The notes beneath the pieces are model-generated. The model searched no databases, was not told the DNA's origin, and saw only the letters and a list, made by a program, of their open reading frames with translations. A stretch of 64,000 bases of DNA from assembly GCA_021432635.1 (NCBI GenBank), contig MU270118.1, forward strand, positions 1 to 64,000, written 5' to 3'. The translations under genes and the position numbers were made by a program. Source of the DNA: Thozetella sp. PMI_491. Its lineage: Eukaryota; Ascomycota; Sordariomycetes; Chaetosphaeriales; Chaetosphaeriaceae. Below are positions 1-12,526 of the stretch, one piece after another (position 1 is the stretch's first letter; each line of letters starts with the position of its first letter).

Positions 1-35
1 AGGATCCATATTTAATAGTGGGTCATATATTAACA
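1..35 (-). repeat. copia 3' LTR, first 35 bp only
   Basis: These bases match the outer end of the 5' LTR at 13895-13929 exactly over the visible length. Read on the minus strand they begin TGTTAATATATGACCC. They follow directly on the polypurine tract, so this is the U3 start of the 3' LTR; the rest lies before the window. Confidence 0.9.
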
Positions 36-46
36 CTCCCCCTTAA
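36..46 (-). other. copia polypurine tract
   Basis: On the minus strand this reads TTAAGGGGGAG and lies immediately before the 3' LTR. It is the expected primer site for plus-strand DNA synthesis and fixes the element orientation. Confidence 0.8.
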
Positions 47-105
47 TCTATATACAGTTAAAATCGTAAATAGATTAACTTATATATTATATAAAGACCA
101 CTTAT

Positions 106-470
106 TTAAACTAGTTGTATTTTATTTAACCAAGGACTTAATATTGTATAAGGTAAAGCCTTAGTAAGTGGATCAGCTAGTTGCTCTTTTATAGATATAT
201 ATAAGAGCTTTATTTTATTATCTATTACTAGATTTCTTATAAAATAGTATCGTATATCGATATATTTAGATCTTTTATAAAACTCTAGGTTATTAGCTAG
301 CTTAAGAGCTATATTATTATCTTTGTATATAACCAGTATATTTACCAGTATACCCACCTTTAAATATTACTCTATAGCTTTTATAGTATAAGATAGATAT
401 ATAGCTTCTTTTAAGGCCTTTATTAAAGCTATATATTTAGCCTTACATATAGATAAAGCTATAGTCTTTT
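106..470 (-). pseudogene. copia RNase H C-terminal fragment
   Basis: Read on the minus strand from 470 this continues the copia RNase H domain. The first part resembles the conserved TVALSTCEAEYIAL segment in RIP-altered form (KTIALSICKAKYIAL). After a stop, an 83-residue open frame (106-357) carries the family C-terminus, with KYIDIRYYFIR followed by EQLADPLTKALP. The gypsy element entered just before this segment; the missing upstream part resumes at 8245, where the frame ends in an ISW-containing stretch. It is non-functional. Confidence 0.85.
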
Positions 471-909
471 TATTACAACACTAAGATCCTAAGGTCAGTA
501 TTCTTAATATATAGGGGATTTTTTCCTAAGGTAGGGAGGGTAGAGATAAGTAGAGTATTAATCAACTAAGGGGTGTAGAATCTAGAGTATAAGCTAATAT
601 AGCTTGAATAGATTAATTACTAAAAAGTAAAGGCTAACTAATCTATCTAGATAGAGACTATAGTCTTATATACTAAGTTACTCTTTATAGCTCACTTTAA
701 ATCACTAGAGGTCTAAAGCTCCTAGGTGATCCAGGAGCTCTAGGCTTATTAAAAGCTTAGTACTCTATAGTAATCCTTCCTAACTGGCGGAACATCTATA
801 TAAATACCTAAGGCATTTATTAGGGGTTTTGCCTATTATAACTACTTATAGCTAAGCACTAGGCCGTATTAACAGTCGCGGAAAGGTAACTAATGCCTTA
901 GTTATAATA
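471..909 (-). repeat. gypsy 3' LTR
   Basis: This pairs with 7801-8239 over the same 439 bp. Nearly all differences are C-to-T or G-to-A. The LTR end motif TGTTATAACA is altered to TATTACAACA at the left and to ...TTATAATA at the right, so even the terminal dinucleotides have mutated. It is more AT-rich than its partner, especially at 780-909. Confidence 0.92.
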
Positions 910-924
910 TAAGCTCTCCCTTCT
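910..924 (-). other. gypsy polypurine tract
   Basis: The minus strand reads AGAAGGGAGAGCTTA directly before the 3' LTR. It is purine-rich and correctly placed. Confidence 0.65.
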
Positions 925-3900
925 ATATTAATATCCTTAGCGACCTATAAGTAGGCCTATACCTATATTTATCTATTAGTATATCGCTAAGTTTCCTTTT
1001 CCTTTTATATCGCTATATACTAACAAGATATCTAGTTATATAAAAAAATAAAAAACTACTTTTAATAAAACTTAGGAATACTACTTTCTTGCCAAATTTA
1101 TTAATTAGAATAGGGTTAAGTCTAATATACTATACTCTTATTATTTTAAAAAGGGTTTAAAGTATAAGATAGTTAGTCGTTTAAGAAAATACTATTATTA
1201 TATTAAGTCTAGGAAATTATACAACGGCTTATTAATAGTAAATACTTATAAGTATTTTATAGTTTATAGGGGTTATATTTACTAACTAACTAGTATAATA
1301 GCTTAAAACTTATCAGAGTAGTCTAGGCTAGAGCATAAAAAAGAAGAGGCAAGCAAGACAATCTACTTTTAACATATAAAGGCACTAATAGTATAAAAAT
1401 CTCTATTTAAGACACTTATATAGTTAGACTATTTATATAAGTAAAAGAAACTAGTCTATTTATAGGGCAAGTAGTTATTTATTTATAGGGTTATAGGTTT
1501 AAAAGAGGATACTATTAAAGAGATATCCTTAGAATAATATACTATAAGAGAAACATAAGGTTTAAATACCTTTAATATAATCAACTAGGAAGTAATAAGT
1601 TTTAACTTAGTATTAGTCAATCAAGGTTCTAATAGTAAAATTATTAAATAAGCTCTTATAAATTTTCTAGGTGTTTATTAGGTTCCTACGTATTTTTACT
1701 AGTATTATATCCTATTTATTTAACTAGATACTCTAATTTATCTTTAGTATTATAAGAGTCTATAATATTTTTAACTTTATATTTTAATTACTTATTGACT
1801 TTTATATATTTATCTAGTCTAGTATTCTTTAGTATTAGTTTAAATAGTAAGATATAAAAAATTAGATATATCTATATTATTATAGGTAATTTTAACTTAT
1901 AAATAACTTTACTAGTTTATTTTTTAATTTAAAATAGTCTTAACTTTTTAAAGTCTAATTTATCGCTTAGTCATATTATTTTAATATTTCTTTATAAGAG
2001 GTAGACCTTATCTCCTTTTTAAAAGGTTAGTCCCTTTAACCTTTTCTAGTTAGTATATTTACTTATTTTATTACAGATAAACTCTAGTTTCTTTTTTATA
2101 AGTTTATATAAGGTTTTTAATTCTTTAACTCTTAATCCTACTTTAAGGTTTTCTTTTAAGTTAAGGAGGGTTTAATAAACTTCTAATTTAAAACTATAGT
2201 TAGTAAAAAATAAGGATATCTTAGTTGATTCTTATCTAGTACTATTATAAGTAAACTAGGCAATTAATAATAGTTATACCTAATTATCTTATTCATAATT
2301 AATATAATAGTATAGGTATTATTCTATAGTTTAGTTAAGTCTTTCTATTTGTCTATTAGACTATAGGTAATAAGCTATTAATAGTTAGTGTTTAATTCTA
2401 AGTTAAGCTATAAGGGCTTTTTAAAAGTTTAAGGTAAATAATTTATCTCTATTACTAACTAGCTTGTCTAATAGTTTATAGTTTATAATAATATTTTTTA
2501 TAAATATATAAGCTAGTTCTTTAATATTATTAGCTTTTTTATATAGGATAAAATAACTATACTTAATAAGTCTATCAATAATTACTAAGATACTATTAAA
2601 AGATACTCTAGTTAAAGGTTTCTTTAAGAGTAATAATTTTATAATAAAGTCTAGAAAGACTAAGCTCTATAACTTTTTAGGGATTAGGAGAGGTTATAGT
2701 TTTTTATAGATCTTATATTGATTTGCCTTACTTTTATTATATTTATTATATTCTTTAATTACTTCTTTTATAACTTTCTTAGCTCTAGAAAAGTTATAGG
2801 TATAATATAGTTATTCTAGGGTCTTAATAACTCCTTAATATCTATAAGAAAGGATTTTATATATTTTTTTTACTAAGTTTTATTATAAAGTGTTAGGGAT
2901 ATAAATCCTTTTATAAAATTAATAGACTCTATTTATTTTTTCTATATTTTTACTAAGGCTGTTTTATATAAAGTCTATAAAGTCTTAATTATTAAAGACT
3001 TCCTTAATCTTATTAGTCTAGTTAGGGTTTAAAAAAACTTAAAAAATAGTATTTAGCTCTTAAAAAGCCTAGCCTAGACTTTTATCTTCTAAGACTATTA
3101 AGATACTTTATATATATAGTTCTAGTTCTTATATATAATCTTTTTTTTAACTAAGAGTATCTACCCTAATATTTTCTAGTCCCTTTTTATATATAATTCT
3201 AAAATTAAATTTAGATAAGAATTTAATCTATTTAATTTATCGTTTATTAAGTTCTTTATTAGTTATAAAATAGGTAAGGTTTTTATAATCTATATAAATA
3301 ATAACTTAATATTATACTTTATAAAGATAAACCTTTTATTTTTTAAAGGCTTTAATAATAGCTATTAGTTCTTTGTTATATATTTAGTAGTTAATTTCTA
3401 CTCTTTTAAGCTTTTTTAAGAAGAAGGTAATTAGGTATAATAGTCCTTCCTTATCGTATTATCTAAGTTATCCTCTTATTATAAAGTCTAAAGAGTTAGT
3501 TTTAACTTTATATAGTCTTACTAGGTCTAAAAATATAAGTATAGGTTTACTTAGGATCTATAACTTAATAGCTTTAAAGGCTTTACTAGCTTAGTTAATT
3601 TATTTAAACTTAGTCTTCTTATAGGTAAGCTTAGTAAGTAATAGGGTAAGTTTACTATAGCTTTTTATAAAACAGTGGTAATAATTAGCAAATCTAAGGA
3701 AAGCTTATACTCCTTTTACTATTTCTAGTAGTAGCTAGTTTTATACTACTACTACTTTATTAGAGTCTATCCTAATAAATCTAGGGGTGATTTTAAATCC
3801 TAAAAAAATAGTTTCTTTAGTGTAAAACTCACTCTTCTCTAGTTCTACTAGGAGTTTAATATCCTTTAGGGCTTATAGTATAATATAAATATATTACTTA

Positions 3901-6900
3901 TATTTTATTTTATTTTTTAAATAGATAAGGATATTATCTAGGTAGATAATATAGAATCTATTAATATATAATTATAAGATATAGTTAATTATAGCTTAAA
4001 ATATTACTAGGGCGTTTTATAGTCTAAATAATATAACTAAGTACTTATAGTATCTATACTTAGTTCTAATTACTATTTTCTATTCTTTTCCTTTTACTAT
4101 TTAGATTAGGTTATAAGCTTCTTTTAGATTAAAGTATATTATTATTATAGCTCCTATTAGTTAGTCTTATAGTTTAGATATTAAAGGTAATAATTCTCTA
4201 TCTAGGATAATAATATTATTAAACTATTAATAGTTAATATATAGTTTTTATTTTCTAATCTTATCCTTATTTTTCTTTAGTATAAATAAGATTAGGTATC
4301 CTATTAGTAAATTTAACAGTTATATATAGCTTTTCTCTAGGTTTTTATTAAGGTATTATTATAGGGCTATAAGTTTTTCTTTGTTTAATCTATAGATTTT
4401 ATATAGTTTAGGTTATTTTCCTGGTTTGATTAGTATATAGTGGTTAAACTAATTATATTTTAATAACCCTGTGTTTAATATTCCTTTAAATAATTTGTTA
4501 TACTTCTAGTATTCTTCTAATATCTTATTTAAGGTTTTTATTATAAATACTTTAGTAATTATTAACATTTTAAAGGTCTTTTTTATAGGCTTGCTTAAAG
4601 ATCTTATATAAGTTATATTAAAGGCTAAGTCTCTTTAAACGTCTTTAGTTTTTTTTTTAAGATTAGTTAGGTATATTTTTTAAGTATTAGTCTAAAAAAT
4701 ATCTGGCTAGTTATCTAGTTAATTCTTAGGTTGTTTTTTTATAATTATAGTATCCCTAGAATTAAATAGTATAGTTTAATTTCTATAATATTAAAGGTTA
4801 TTTTTTTATTATATATGTTATAGGCTGATATTAAGAGGGGTATAGTCTTTATTATAATATCTTCCTTTTTATATTAAGCTAGTTCTTCTTTTATAATATA
4901 TAGGTAATATATAAATTCTTTTTTAGCCTAAGGTAGTTATAGCTGGTTAATAACTTTAAGTAATATATAATTCCCTTAAGATCTACTATTAATTACTATA
5001 ATAATATTATATTAATTATTAATAATAAAAATATAGGTAAATAGTCTTAAGTTTAGGCTAGTAACTATTATAAAAGTCTTTATTTTTAGGTTATCTTATT
5101 AACTTTTTATAGGTAATATCTATTATTTTTTATCTAGTCTTATCCTAGGGTTAGCTATAGGTATTAACTCTTATCTATAGGTTATAATTTATATTATATA
5201 GGGTTTTTAAGCTAAGGCTTAAGTCCTATATTAATAAATCACTATTAAGCATGTTTTACAGCTTTAATTTATTCTTTTATAGTTTTTATTTATAAGTTAG
5301 TAGGATCTTCTCTTATAAGAGTATATCCTTATACTTTTCCTTTATACTATTATATAGTTTTCTCTAAGTAGTAATATAAATATATTACTAAAGTATATTA
5401 TATTATATTTAGCTTATTTTTATAGTGTATAAAAAACTAGGGGTTTAGCCTAAAGGTAGCCTATCTGTTATATTAATCCTTTATTTCCTAATACTTTATT
5501 TCTTCTTATAGATATAGGTTATTAATTTATTATATTTTATACCTAATAGGGAAGAAATTATACTTTAGTTTATTTATAGTATATGTTTTATATAGTATAA
5601 TATATTATATCTAAGTAATTTCTTTGTAGTATTTATATTAAGGGCTTATTTAAGGATTGTCTTAATAATTTAGTCGTTAGTTATTTTTTAAGGAGTTATA
5701 ATATAAGACTCTATCTATAGGGAATAATATATATTTTCCTCCTAGGATTAAGTCAAGTCTAATCCCTAGATATTCCTAAACTATAAATAGAGGTGTTTTA
5801 TATATTTCTTCTATTAGTTTTTCTTTAATTTCTAATAAATTACTAAATTCTTCTCCTTATTACCTAGGCATATAAAAGACAAGTTATTTATTGCTTTCTT
5901 TATAGATATAGGTCTTAACAGGAGAGTTATCTAACTATATTTTCTAGGCTTTTTAATCGTTATAATATACTATTATAAGGTATTATTTAGGGTAGTCTAG
6001 TTGTTTAGATACAGGTATTAAGATATCTAGTTATAGGAGTTTCCCTGGTTATTATATATTAATAGGTTCTTATTTTATATATAGGGTATTGTCCTTAATA
6101 TATATGTTATACCTAGGGTTATTTAGGTTTATAAATTAATATTTATTTTTATTTTTAAAGTAGTTGTTATATAATTTCTAAGGCTAATAGTTTAGTTTAT
6201 TATCCTATTTTTTTATATATTTTAAGGGTTGTAATATATAGGAAAACAAATACTTTATATAACAAGTATATATTACTGTTTCTCCTTAGTTTTTAATATA
6301 GTAAACTTTTTTACTTTAATACTCTTAATAGGCCTTAGCTCTATCTATTTTATATAGTTTATCTAGTTTATAATATATAATTAGCTTTTATTCCTATATA
6401 GTTAGGGTTATACTATTTCTAGTTAGTAATAGTAGATAATCTACTTCTATTACTACTCTAGGGTATAATATAGCTTTCCTAGTTACTAGTCTACTTAAAT
6501 CTATATATTAATCTAAAGATAATCCTTTTATTAGTACTATAATATAAGTATTATTAAGATCTATAGTGTTATAAACTAGGTTGTTTTATATAGTTATACT
6601 TAGGGTCTAAACTAATTTATACTATACTAGATTAACTAACTACTTTTTAAGTACTAGTTTCTAGCCTATCTTCTTTAATTATTTATAAGTATTAGCATAA
6701 TATCCCTTTTTTTAATAGTTATAACACTTAATATCTTTTAAGTCTCGTTTTAGTTTTTATTATACTATATTTAGGTCTATAAGTCTTAAATATATCTTAT
6801 ATACTATAGTTTAATAATTCTAGCGTTGATTAATAAAATACTTAGACTAGTTATACTATTAAGGTTTCCTAGTATTAGCTTATTGTCTTAGTTCTTACTA

Positions 6901-7800
6901 CTGTCTTTTTATCCTTTATTTATATAGTTAATTATTAATATAGATTACTATTTTTATATATAATAGGAAATCTTCTAGGGTATTAAGTTTAAAGACTTTG
7001 TCCTTAACTTTACTCTTAAGTCCTTAATAAAACAATAATTTCTTGGTTTTATCTATATAGTTAAGGAATAAGTAAAATTATTAAAAGTCTACTATATACT
7101 AGACTACTAATCCTTTCTATTTAAGTTAATATAAGTCTTATTCCTACTAATACTTCTTATTAGGTTCTTAGAATAATAACCTTAAGGCGTGTTTATATCC
7201 TATATAAAATATAAATATATTCTAAGTTTCTAGGTATAGTATATAAGTAAGCTCTTTCTTAAAAAATTCTATAAGATAAGGTTTAAACTAGGCTAGTGCT
7301 TTCCCTTTAAGGAATAAGGCAGTATGTGCTACCTTTTTAGCCTTGTTTTAAAAGCTACTAGTATAGAAACAGTAGTAAGCTCTTATTTAGATTAAGTAGC
7401 TTTTTAAGAGTCTAGAGGTGTTATTAAAGGTCTATAACAGGTTAAGCTTAAGTTTTTCGCGTCCTATAACAGGGGTTATAATAATATTAGTAGTAGTATA
7501 TAATATATTAACTTTACTAATAAGTTTAAGGACTTAGGTTATACTAATATATAATTTATTAATAAGTTTTTTTATTTATACTAGATCCCTTTTTATATTG
7601 TTATACTTAATATTATCTCTACTATTATTAGTGTCTTTTATTTCTTGGTTAAAGCTGTGTTAAGTAAGAGCCTTTTCCTTTTTTTTATTAGACTTACTAG
7701 AGTTATAGCTACTAGTAGATAAGGTGTTTTTACTAGATATATTAACTGTAAAACATTATCAATTACACTTATCTTATCCTCTAAAAGAGAGTAATTAATA
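925..7800 (-). pseudogene. gypsy Gag-Pol remnant
   Basis: No long frame survives, but family motifs can be read through stops on the minus strand. Near 3928-3945 there is YLDNIL, a RIP-type change of the reverse transcriptase motif YLDDIL. At about 3190-3290 the RNase H/tether stretch TDHKNLTYF...KELN is legible. At about 2340-2390 the integrase stretch resembles AYHPQSNGQTERLN with glycine and glutamine codons turned to AGA and TAG. The region nearer 7000-7700 should be Gag but I could not read a clear motif. All of it is dead. Confidence 0.85.
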
Positions 7801-8239
7801 TATTATAACACTAAGATCTTAAGGTTAGTATTCTTAATATATAAGAGATTCTTTCCTAAGGTAAGAAGGGTAGAGACAAGTAGAGTATTAATCAACTAAG
7901 GGGTGTAGAATTTAGAGTATAAGCTAATATAGCTTAAATAGATTAATTACTAAAGAGTAAAGGCTAACTAATCTATCTAGATAGAGATTATAGTCTTATA
8001 TACTAGGTTGCTCTTTATAGCTTATTTTAGATCATTAAAGGTCTAAAGCTCCTAGGTAATCCAGGAGCTCTAGGCTTACTAAGAGCTTGGTGCTTTATAG
8101 TGATTCTTCCTAACTAGTAGAACATCTATATAGATGCCTAAGGCATCCATCGGGGGTTCTGCCCGTCGTGACCGCTTGCAGCTAAGCGCTAGGCCGCGTT
8201 GGCGGTCGCGGAGAGGTGACTAATGCCTTGGTTGTAACA
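7801..8239 (-). repeat. gypsy 5' LTR
   Basis: This is the partner of 471-909. Its outer 130 bp (8110-8239) kept a much higher GC content and several CpG sites, while the matching segment of the other LTR is almost fully converted to TA-rich sequence. On the minus strand it starts TGTTACAACC. Confidence 0.92.
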
Positions 8240-8244
8240 CTTTT

Positions 8245-10678
8245 ATAGACTAGTATTCCAGCTTATTATATTATTACCCAGTGTAAATATATATCTAGTA
8301 GTTGACCGTCTAGTATCTATATAACTAGCCTAGCTGCTATCATAATAGCCTTTTAATATAAGATTTATAGCTATATATTTTATACCTAAATCTAGATTCT
8401 TCTTTAGATATCTAATTATATAATATATAGCCTTATAGTGGCTTTTATTAGGATTTAATACGTATTTAACACAGTTTTAAACAGTAAAGGCTATATCTAG
8501 TCTTATTTTTAAAGCTAAATATAATAAGGATCCAACCATTTATTAGTATAATAATATATCCTCTTTTAAAGCTTTTATATCACTTCTTTATAGTTTTATA
8601 CTAGATTCAACTAGTATAGATACTAGATTTATATCTATACCATATTTATTTATTAAAGTATATATATATTCTTTTTAGTGTATTATAAGAGTTTTATCGC
8701 CTAGATATTAAAGTTTTATATATTTTAACGTTTCATTTATTATATTTAGTATTATATCTTTATTTAAGCCTATAACTATTAAATCGTCAATATAGCATAA
8801 AACCATGATTTTTAAGGCTTTATTTATAAAGGCACTATTATTATATAGAAAGACTATAAAGCCTAGTCTTATTAATATAGTCAATAGATACTTATACTAC
8901 AACCTAGGGCTTTATTTAAGACTATATAAAGCTTTATTAAGCTTAAGGCATTTATTTTTTATATTTATATTATTATAAAAACCAGTGGGGAAGGTTATAT
9001 ATATATCTATATCTATATATACATGTATAAACACATTTTTAACATTAAACTAGAGTATTTCCCAGCTGTTATATATTACTATTATAAAAAATATATAATA
9101 CGTCTCTAGTCTATAAACTATACTAAATATATTAATATAGTTTAAACTATATACTTAGTTAAAACCTTATATAACCTATCTAGCTTTATATTTTAATTTA
9201 TTATAGTCTTTCTTTATTTTATAACCCCACCAGCCCCCTAAAGCCATACAGTTTAGTAGTAAATCTACTATATCCCACATATATTGTTTTATTAGTTTCT
9301 CTAACTCTACTTTTATAACAGTTTGCCAGTTTAAGCTGTTAGGACTACTTATAGCTTGTTTATAAGTAGAGGGTTCTTTATTACTTAATTTTATATAGAA
9401 TATATCTTCTTTTATATAGTATACCGATTGGAATTATTTATAATACTCTTTATCCTTCTTAGGTATAATTACCTCTATAAAAGGTTTATTTATAAGGTTA
9501 AACTCTATATTAAAGTCTATATTATTATTAGATCTAATTATAAAAGGCATAGATTCTTTACTATTTTCACTAGTTATATTACCCTTATTACTAGCTTTAT
9601 TTCTAGATTTAGTATTCCTAGCTATAGATTCTTTATTTATATTAAGATCTATATTATTAAGATCTTTATTAAGATTTATATTATTAAGATCTTTATTAAG
9701 ATCTTTATTTAGATCTTAATCTATATAAGTATTACTAGGTATAAACTAGCCTTTTAAAATATATATATCTTTATACTAAGTTAAGGTTTTAGTTATAAAA
9801 TCATATATTTTATACTAGTGGCTATCAGCTCTATAACTAACTAATACCCCTTTATAAGCCTTATCAGCTAACTTAGATATATTAGGTCCTTTTATCTTAT
9901 AATATATTAAAGATCCCTATATCTTTATATTACTTATATCAGGTTAAGTCTTATTCTTTAATTTATAGGGGGTCTTATATCTTAAAGTACTATATAGGGT
10001 GTAGTTATATATATATATAACAGCTAGTAAAGCTTTTCCCTATAGATATTTAGGTAAACCACTTGTTATTAATAAGGCTCTTACTTTGTTTAAAAGCATT
10101 TGATTTATACGCTCTATAAAGCCGTTTAGTTCTTTAGTATAAGCTGAGGATAGCTAGTGTTTTATACCGTTATTTATAAAATATTTATTAAATCTTTTAT
10201 TTATAAATTCCCTACCTTAATCGGTTTAATATATCCTTATACGTTTATTATTATTATTATTTTCTACTTGAGTTTTAAAGGCTTTAAAAGCTTTATAAGC
10301 TTCGCTTTTATTCCTTAAAAGCTTAACCTCTAAATATCATGTTTTACAATCTAAAAAGGTTATAAAATATCTATAGTTATCATATATTCTTTACTTAAAA
10401 AAACCATATAAATCACTAGCTACCTTTTTAAGATAGTCTAGATCTTTATTATTAGTGGATTTTTTATATATTTTATTTTTAAATTTAGCCTTTATATAAA
10501 CTTCATAGTTATTTATATTATTATTAAGGTTATTAATCTTATTTATACCCAACATATTATTAAATATATAGTTTAAGGTTTATTTATTTATATACCCCAT
10601 TCTTTTATATATTAGATCTAAATCTAGATCTTATACTTATATATTATATATTTAATTATTTATCTTATTTAATACCTT
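8245..10678 (-). pseudogene. copia integrase, reverse transcriptase and RNase H remnant
   Basis: This minus-strand block is copia Pol, broken by stops. The RT catalytic motif YIDDL is intact at 8780-8794, within the context VLCYIDDLIVIG. Near 10030-10150 the integrase C-terminal stretch reads GFIERINQMLLNK followed by RALLITSGLPKYLWGKA. The 3' side stops at the gypsy target duplication 8240-8244 and continues at 470. The 5' side is interrupted by the solo LTR. Confidence 0.87.
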
Positions 10679-10683
10679 TATAG

Positions 10684-11114
10684 TGTTATAACACTAAGAT
10701 CCTAAGGTTAGTATTCTTAATACATAGGGGATTCTTTCCTAAGATAGGGAGGATAGAGATAAGTAAAGCATCAATCAACTAAGGGGTATAGAATCTAAAG
10801 CATAAGCTAAGGTAGCTTAAATAGATTAATTACTAAAAAGCAAAGGCTAACTGATCTATCTAGGTAAAAACTATGTTCTTATATACTAGGTTGCTCTTTA
10901 TAGCTCACCTATCCCAAGGAGCACTAGTGATCCAACTCACCTAGTGATTTAGATCACTACTAAGCCTATAGGGAGGTAATCCTTTCTTACTAGTAAAACA
11001 TCTGTATAGGTGCTTAAGGCATTCACTAGGGGTTCTACCCTTACTGACCGCTAGGCTTAAGCACTAGGCCTTATTAACAGTCGTAGGGAGGTAGCTAATG
11101 CCTTAATTATAACA
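10684..11114 (-). repeat. solo LTR of the gypsy family
   Basis: This 431-bp copy is clearly homologous to the LTRs at 471-909 and 7801-8239, starting TGTTATAACACTAAG and ending ATTATAACA. No internal sequence is attached on either side. It is flanked by TATAG (10679-10683) and TATAA (11115-11119), a 5-bp target duplication with one transition. It therefore arose by LTR-LTR recombination after a second insertion in the copia element. Confidence 0.9.
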
Positions 11115-11119
11115 TATAA

Positions 11120-12121
11120 GTAGGTAATATAATTTATTTATTTATTCTCCTATAGTAATATTAATAATACTATTTAGTAAAAAGAGGTAATACTTAATAT
11201 ATATATATATATATATTCAGCTAATAAATTAGCTGTGCTTATAAGATTTACACCTAGTTGAGGCATATAAAAGTAATCTTTAAGTAATAGCTTTTTATTT
11301 ATATCTAAGAATTATATATATATATTTCCTATTCCTTTTATATCTATACTTTTAGTATTTCCCTAGCTGACTTTACTATTTATAGCTTTAAAGCTATAAA
11401 ATAATAATCGATCTATAATTATATGCTTAGTAACAGTAGAATTAAATATAAAGTTAGCTTTATATTTATAGTCTTTACTAGTAGAGTATTTTACCTCTAG
11501 ATTTTTTATCTCTTAGGTTTTAGCCTTTATTTTAGCTATTACTCTTCCTAGCTTATTATTAGTTATATTATTATTTATAAGGGATTTTATATATATATAA
11601 AATACCTCGGCTATATCTAGATCTATAAGATCCTCTTGATCGCTTTAATCATATATAGATTCCAGGGTTATTATTTCATCTATATCCATATAATCTAGAT
11701 TAGATATAAAGTATACTTCTTTAGCCGTTTTTAAGGTAGGATTTAGATCCTCCTTTTTACTAGTATAATTACTAGTTTCTTTAGGTTTATACAGCTTATT
11801 TTCTTTATTAGGTTTATTAAACCTAGGATTTTTATAATGTGGTTTATTAACTTTATAAGTTGGTGAACCACTTTTATTAACCCAGTTTTTAGGCGCTTTT
11901 TCAAGGTGTAAAAACGCACAGGTATAGTGCGTATAACCGGGTAGTTTGCAATGCGTATAAAAAGTAATACGTTTATTTACTTTCCACGGTTTTTTACCCT
12001 TATATTTACCCTTTATTTAGGTATATAAAGCTTAGGTATCTTCTTTTAAGTCTTGACGTTTAGCCTCGTCTATAAGACTAGAGGTTATAGTATCAAAAGT
12101 ATAAGCTTTAGGGTCTTTTCT
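11120..12121 (-). pseudogene. copia zinc knuckle and protease region
   Basis: Downstream of Gag on the minus strand is a CCHC zinc knuckle at 11918-11959 whose first Cys and whose His are both Tyr (TAT), leaving Y-x2-C-x4-Y-x4-C. Both changes are C:G to T:A transitions. Further on, the frame with stops reads MPQLGVNLISTANLL, typical of the copia protease to integrase linker. It is non-functional. Confidence 0.75.
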
Positions 12122-12127
12122 TAAATC

Positions 12128-12526
12128 TTAAGTTATAGAGCTTACTAAGCCGCTATACTCATCCCCTAAGCTATATAAAATCCACGAGATTATAACCTGA
12201 TCAGGTAGGTTTATATCTCTAGAGGATAGCTCGTCGATAAGCTCTTTTACTTTATTTAAATATTCCTCTAAAGAGGTATACTTATCAAGTATAGATTTAA
12301 AAAACTCTTTTATAAGTAAATATTCCGACGTAAAACCCATAGGGTTATATAGATTTTTAAGGCCTTCCCACGCTGTAAAAGCAGTAGTATAGTGTTTTAT
12401 TTGTAATAAAGGCCCATCATCCAAATATAGCTGTATTTTAGCTAGAGCTTTATTTATCTTAAAGGGAGTAATATCCTCTCTAGATATAGCCTTGATTAAG
12501 CCTTCTTTAGTTAAATAGGCTTTCAT
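12128..12526 (-). pseudogene. copia Gag (UBN2-like) open fragment
   Basis: A 132-codon open frame survives. It contains AWEGLKNLYNP, LIKEFFKSILDKYTSLEEYLN and VISWILYSLGDEYSGLVSSI, with the spacing of copia Gag (UBN2/retrotran_gag) proteins: a tryptophan-led helix, a coiled region and the LP...L..SL motif. The frame stops at the junction to the zinc knuckle. It is the best preserved coding piece of the element, but a functional product is unlikely because the rest is broken. Confidence 0.82.

Larger units (their letters stand above)
471..8239 (-). mobile_element. Ty3/gypsy LTR retrotransposon inserted in copia
   Basis: Two 439-bp LTRs (471-909 and 7801-8239) flank a degenerate pol region. 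The element is bounded by perfect 5-bp target duplications CTTTT at 466-470 and 8240-8244. Domain order on the minus strand is reverse transcriptase, then RNase H, then integrase, which defines gypsy. A polypurine tract at 910-924 next to the left LTR confirms minus orientation. Stops pervade all frames. The insertion lies in the RNase H domain of the host copia element, so it is the younger of the two. Confidence 0.93.
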
